Positions 44,420-47,391 of a DNA stretch of 47,391 nucleotides are shown here, piece by piece. The notes beneath the pieces were generated by a model. The model searched no databases and was not told the DNA's origin. It saw only the letters and a program-made list of their open reading frames with translations. The DNA is from Gnetum montanum. Taxonomy: Eukaryota; Streptophyta; Gnetopsida; Gnetales; Gnetaceae. Both the position numbers and the translations under genes were made by a program. Position 1 is the stretch's first letter. Each line of letters begins with the position of its first letter. The stretch is taken from assembly GCA_015680685.1 (NCBI GenBank), contig MNCI01003051.1, positions 270,560 through 317,950 on the forward strand, read 5' to 3'.

Positions 44420-45040
44420 ATTAAGGCCTAAAACTAGCACAACTTAACCTTTTTTAGCCTATATCAACAATGTTTCACCATATGTTGCCTATTTTACTTG
44501 ATTTGGCCTTATTACATTATGATTCAACTTGTTTTTTGGCCTTATGTTTAATTTTTGATCTTATTGACCTTCTTTTGGCCTTTACATATTCTTATATTTT
44601 CTTTGTTTGCCTTATTATAGCCTTATTTTCCTTGTTTAGCCTTTGATTGCTATTGGATGGTGATGTTTGACCTTCCCTAACCACCATTTAACATCATGTG
44701 ACCATGGCTTGCTATGGCCTTAAATTGGCATCATGGCCCGCCAAGGCCTGAAACTAGCAAAACCATGATCTTTGTTGATCATTGGCAACCTTATTTTTCA
44801 TACTTCCCTTTATTTGTCCCTTCTTTGACTTTTATTTGGCCTTTATTGCACTTTGTTTGCTTGCTTTTACCATATTTATGACCTTGGATGACATTTTTTG
44901 CACTAGAGTAGCATGTATTTGCATTATTTTATAGCATTTTCATGTTATTTATTCACTTTTACATAGGTGCCACTTAATATGCTTTTAGTTGACATGCAAG
45001 GTCAAAGTATGAGTACCTAGGAGAATATCAATCTACCTGT
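44420..45040 (+). other. Protease-RT spacer of element E, right part
   Basis: T-rich, with repeats of GGCCTTTA and of the GGCCTAAAACTAGC word also seen at 27.6-27.8 kb. A TTTTACATAG near 44966 could be an intron acceptor ahead of the reverse transcriptase region. No coding motif. Confidence 0.5.
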
Positions 45041-45059
45041 AAGCCTAAGTGGATCTCAT

Positions 45060-46200
45060 GGTGATGTAGAATAGTGTAACAACCTTGATTGCCTAGATCT
45101 TGAGCCTAAGAGTCTTGTTGACTTCATAGCCTCAATAGAAAAACCTCTAGAATGGCCTAAAAGCCTAGTCAAAACCCTTGACTTAGAGGTAGGCAACATA
45201 ACTGAAGACTCTCTAGTTGAGGTTCCTATCACAACACATAGTGGTGAGGAGAAAACCCTTAAACTAAATTTCTCACTCAAACCTCAACAAGCTCAAGACA
45301 TTACCAAGGTCCTACAAGGCAACATTAAGGAATTTGCTTGGTCATATGAGGATATGCTCAGTCTAGAATCATGCTTAGTACAACACAACATCATACTAGA
45401 TCCTAGCATTCAACTAGTTAAGCAAAAGGTCTACAAAATTAGACTTGATTTGGCCTTGGAAATTCATGATGAAATCTCAAAGCTCTACCAAGTAGGTTTC
45501 ATTAGGTTTATTAACTATGTAGAATGGGTGTCCAACATAGTGGTAGTACCTAAGAAAAATTGGGGTATCCATAGTTGCATCAATTTTTGAGATCTAAATA
45601 AGGTAACCATCAAGGATGACTTCCCTCTACCTAGTATTGATTAACTTATAAATACTATAGCCAAACATGCCTTATTATCCATTATGGATGGGTTCTCAAG
45701 ATCTAACCATATTAGGATCAACCCATAGCACCAACTTAGCATGATCTTCATGATCCCCTAGGATACCTTTTGCTATACCATGATGCCCTTTGGCCTTAAA
45801 AACATAGGAGCAACCTATCAATGAGCCATGACCTATATCTTTAGTGATTACATGCTAAGATTGCTCAACTATTATGTTAACGATATTGTCATTTAGTCCA
45901 AAGTGGCCAATGAGCATGCTAATGACCTAGATCTTGTACTTAAATGATGTCTCAAGTACGAGCTTAGGCTTAATCTTAAGAAATGTGTCTTTGGTCTCAA
46001 GCCCGGTAAGATGCTTAGCTTTGTAGTATTTGAAGCATGGATATGTGTCAATCCTTGTAAGGTTAAGGTCATATTCAAGTTAGTAGTGCCTACCAACCTT
46101 AAGGAGCTTCAAGAATTATGAGGTAGATTATAGTCTCTTTGTAGGTTTATCGCTAGGCTTATAGACAAGTTACAGTCCATGCAACACTTACTTAAGAAAG
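45060..46200 (+). pseudogene. Reverse transcriptase of element E
   Basis: Tat-type polymerase. The pre-RT part reads LKLNFSLKPQQAQDITKVLQ, IKEFAWSYEDMLSLE and LVQHNIILDPSIQLVKQKVY. The RT core follows: EISKLYQVGFIRFINYVEWV, SNIVVVPKKNWGIHS, DDFPLPSID, LLSIMDGFSRSNHIRINP, MMPFGLKNIGATYQ, and NYYVNDIVI where the usual YVDD has become YVND (Asn at 45879-45881, Asp at 45882-45884). One catalytic aspartate is lost by a G-to-A change. The open frame 45354-45587 covers the start. Several stops. Confidence 0.92.
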
Positions 46201-46560
46201 GGGTTCACTATGAGTGGACAACTCAATGCTAAGAGGCCTTTTAAAGCCTTAAGCAAGAGTTGGCACAATTACTGATAGTCTATCCTCTGTAAGAGGGTCA
46301 ACCATTTTACATCTACCTTATCATCTCTGACATGTCCATTGCCTCTCTGCTCTGTTAGAAATGTGATGATGGAGCAGAGATGCTAGTATACTACTTTAGC
46401 CATGCATTAGTTACCCATGAAACCTAATGCACTAAAGTAGATAATTATTGTCTAGCACTAGTCTTCTTATTAAAGAAGTGGAGACACTACCTCTTTAGAA
46501 GTCAAGTCAACGTCATTTGTAAGGATAATGTGCTTAGAGCCATAATGATTAATATCTACA
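46201..46560 (+). pseudogene. First RNase H of element E
   Basis: Retroviral-type RNase H in its usual place after the polymerase: GVHYEWTTQC, SLKQELAQLL (connection), QPFYIYLIISDMSIASLLC, MLVYYFSHALVTHET, CLALVFLLKKWRHYLFRSQV and VICKDNVLRAIM. In Tat elements this copy is normally degenerate, and the second RNase H downstream is thought to carry the activity. Confidence 0.82.
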
Positions 46561-46739
46561 AAAGTATCCATATAGCCTGATGGAAAGCCATAACTGCAAA
46601 GTTTAACCTTCATTACATCTCTCAATCCTCCACGAAAGGTCAAGCTATAGTTGTACAACTCATAGTTTCACTTGTTGATGATTGAGCAACCATAGACCCT
46701 AAGTTCCCTAATGAGCATATTAACATTGTTAGCCAAGTG

Positions 46740-47140
46740 CCCGAGGGATATGAGATAATTATGCACTTTGATGAAGCTTCAACTACCCATGGGGCCAATG
46801 CCATTGCCATCAGAACATTCCCATCTGGTGAGATCTGATCCTTTGCCTATTGTTTTGAGTTTCCATGTACCAACAATATAGTGAAGTATGATGGTTTTAT
46901 CAAAGGGATGATGGTAGCTCATGACCTAGAAATTAAATGCTTAACAATTAAAGGTGATTCACAACTTTTGGTTAACTAGGTAACCGAGGTCTATGTGTGT
47001 AAGGCCAAGCACTTACAACCTTATTATGACCTAGGGAAGCAATTGTTACAACAATTCATAGACATTGATATCCAGTACATACCTCGAAATAATAATGCCA
47101 TAGCCAATGAAATTGCAACATTAGCCCCTTAGTATGACAC
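46740..47140 (+). pseudogene. Second (archaeal-type) RNase H of element E
   Basis: This domain is the hallmark of the Tat lineage. It reads IMHFDEASTTHGANAIAIRT (first Asp present), FPSGEI, CFEFPCTNNIVKYDGFIKGM (canonical 'NNxAEYEAL', the Glu now Lys), LTIKGDSQLLVN (the 'GDSQLVVNQ' Asp present), HLQPYYDLGKQLLQQFIDID and IQYIPRNNNAIANEIATLAP (canonical 'NxxADxLATLA', the Asp now Asn). Two of four catalytic residues are thus replaced. Integrase would follow, but another LTR-like sequence begins at 47300. Confidence 0.92.
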
Positions 47141-47299
47141 TAGATGTGTTTAGCAAGTTAACCACCTTAACTGTGGATTGTGCTACTTCCATCATGTAGC
47201 ATGTTGAGGATACCTTTGTAGTTGTTGTTCATATTGCTCTACTAGGAAGTGGTATGACGACATCAAAATCTACCTTATGCATGGTGAATCCTCACAAGG
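47141..47299 (+). pseudogene. Start of the RNase H-integrase connector of element E
   Basis: KWYDDIKIYLMHGE (about 47240-47285) resembles the 'DWRxPIIDYLxxGELP' segment that leads into Tat integrases. The reading ends at the presumed LTR at 47300. Confidence 0.6.
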
Positions 47300-47391
47300 T
47301 GATGAGTCATGGTCTGTCAGGTCCTGTTATCAGACCCATATTGTCTGATGGGCCCTAATATTGGACCCCTGATATCATATCCTCGATATCG
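47300..47391 (+). repeat. Possible start of a family-B-like LTR (cut by window end)
   Basis: TGATGAGTCATGG begins with the same TGATGAG as the solo LTRs at 9905 and 35173. It interrupts the element E frame, and ends in GATATC-rich sequence like the U3 of the solo LTR at 35173. Short GTCTGATGGG/CAGACCC repeats also fit a U3. The other end is outside the window. Confidence 0.5.

Overview
The window looks like a repeat-dominated plant nuclear genome. Every readable coding region except one belongs to an old, mutated Ty3/gypsy LTR retrotransposon. I see no host housekeeping gene, tRNA, rRNA, bacterial operon or CRISPR array. Deep nesting, many transition-type stop codons (CAA/CAG/CGA/TGG to stop) and degraded but full-length domains suggest a large genome that removes DNA slowly. 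A gymnosperm is my guess from this style, not something the sequence proves.

Layout, left to right. 1-2750: the 3' part of an LTR (family A, copy 1) followed almost at once by the integrase, chromodomain and probable 3' LTR of a chromovirus (element C). 3186-4889: an inverted family-A LTR. 6962 onward: an Athila/Tat-type element (element B) with 5' LTR, Asp-tRNA-like primer site, gag, protease, a second gag, reverse transcriptase, RNase H and integrase up to 16530. Its gag is broken by an inverted solo LTR of its own family (9905-10850), and an odd block bounded by two N bases lies at 12169-12423. About 16851 onward: a large Tat-lineage element (element E) with a long LTR, primer site (19615), gag (20440-22440), protease (26640-27120), then reverse transcriptase, RNase H and the second, archaeal-type RNase H typical of Tat (45060-47140). 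A family-A LTR (24530-26101) interrupts its gag-protease linker.

The most interesting part lies between protease and reverse transcriptase of element E (27340-45040). On the minus strand sits a decayed gene of at least seven exons (31663 down to 28051) whose six short GT-AG introns all preserve one reading frame. Upstream of it are tandem arrays with a period near 185 bp (31990-32780, 40400-40800 and about 18 units over 41146-44330). A complete minus-strand chromovirus (element F, 32799-40298, two LTRs) has inserted into these arrays. A solo LTR with a perfect 5-bp target duplication (35173-35919, containing a 320-N gap) has in turn inserted into the integrase of F. Another LTR of that type appears to start at 47300 and runs off the window.

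Nothing here looks able to move by itself. Stops and frameshifts occur throughout, and catalytic residues are replaced in integrase of B, reverse transcriptase and second RNase H of E, and integrase of F. Element letters are my own labels. Domain calls rest on motifs read by eye, and boundaries given for linkers and degenerate domains are approximate.
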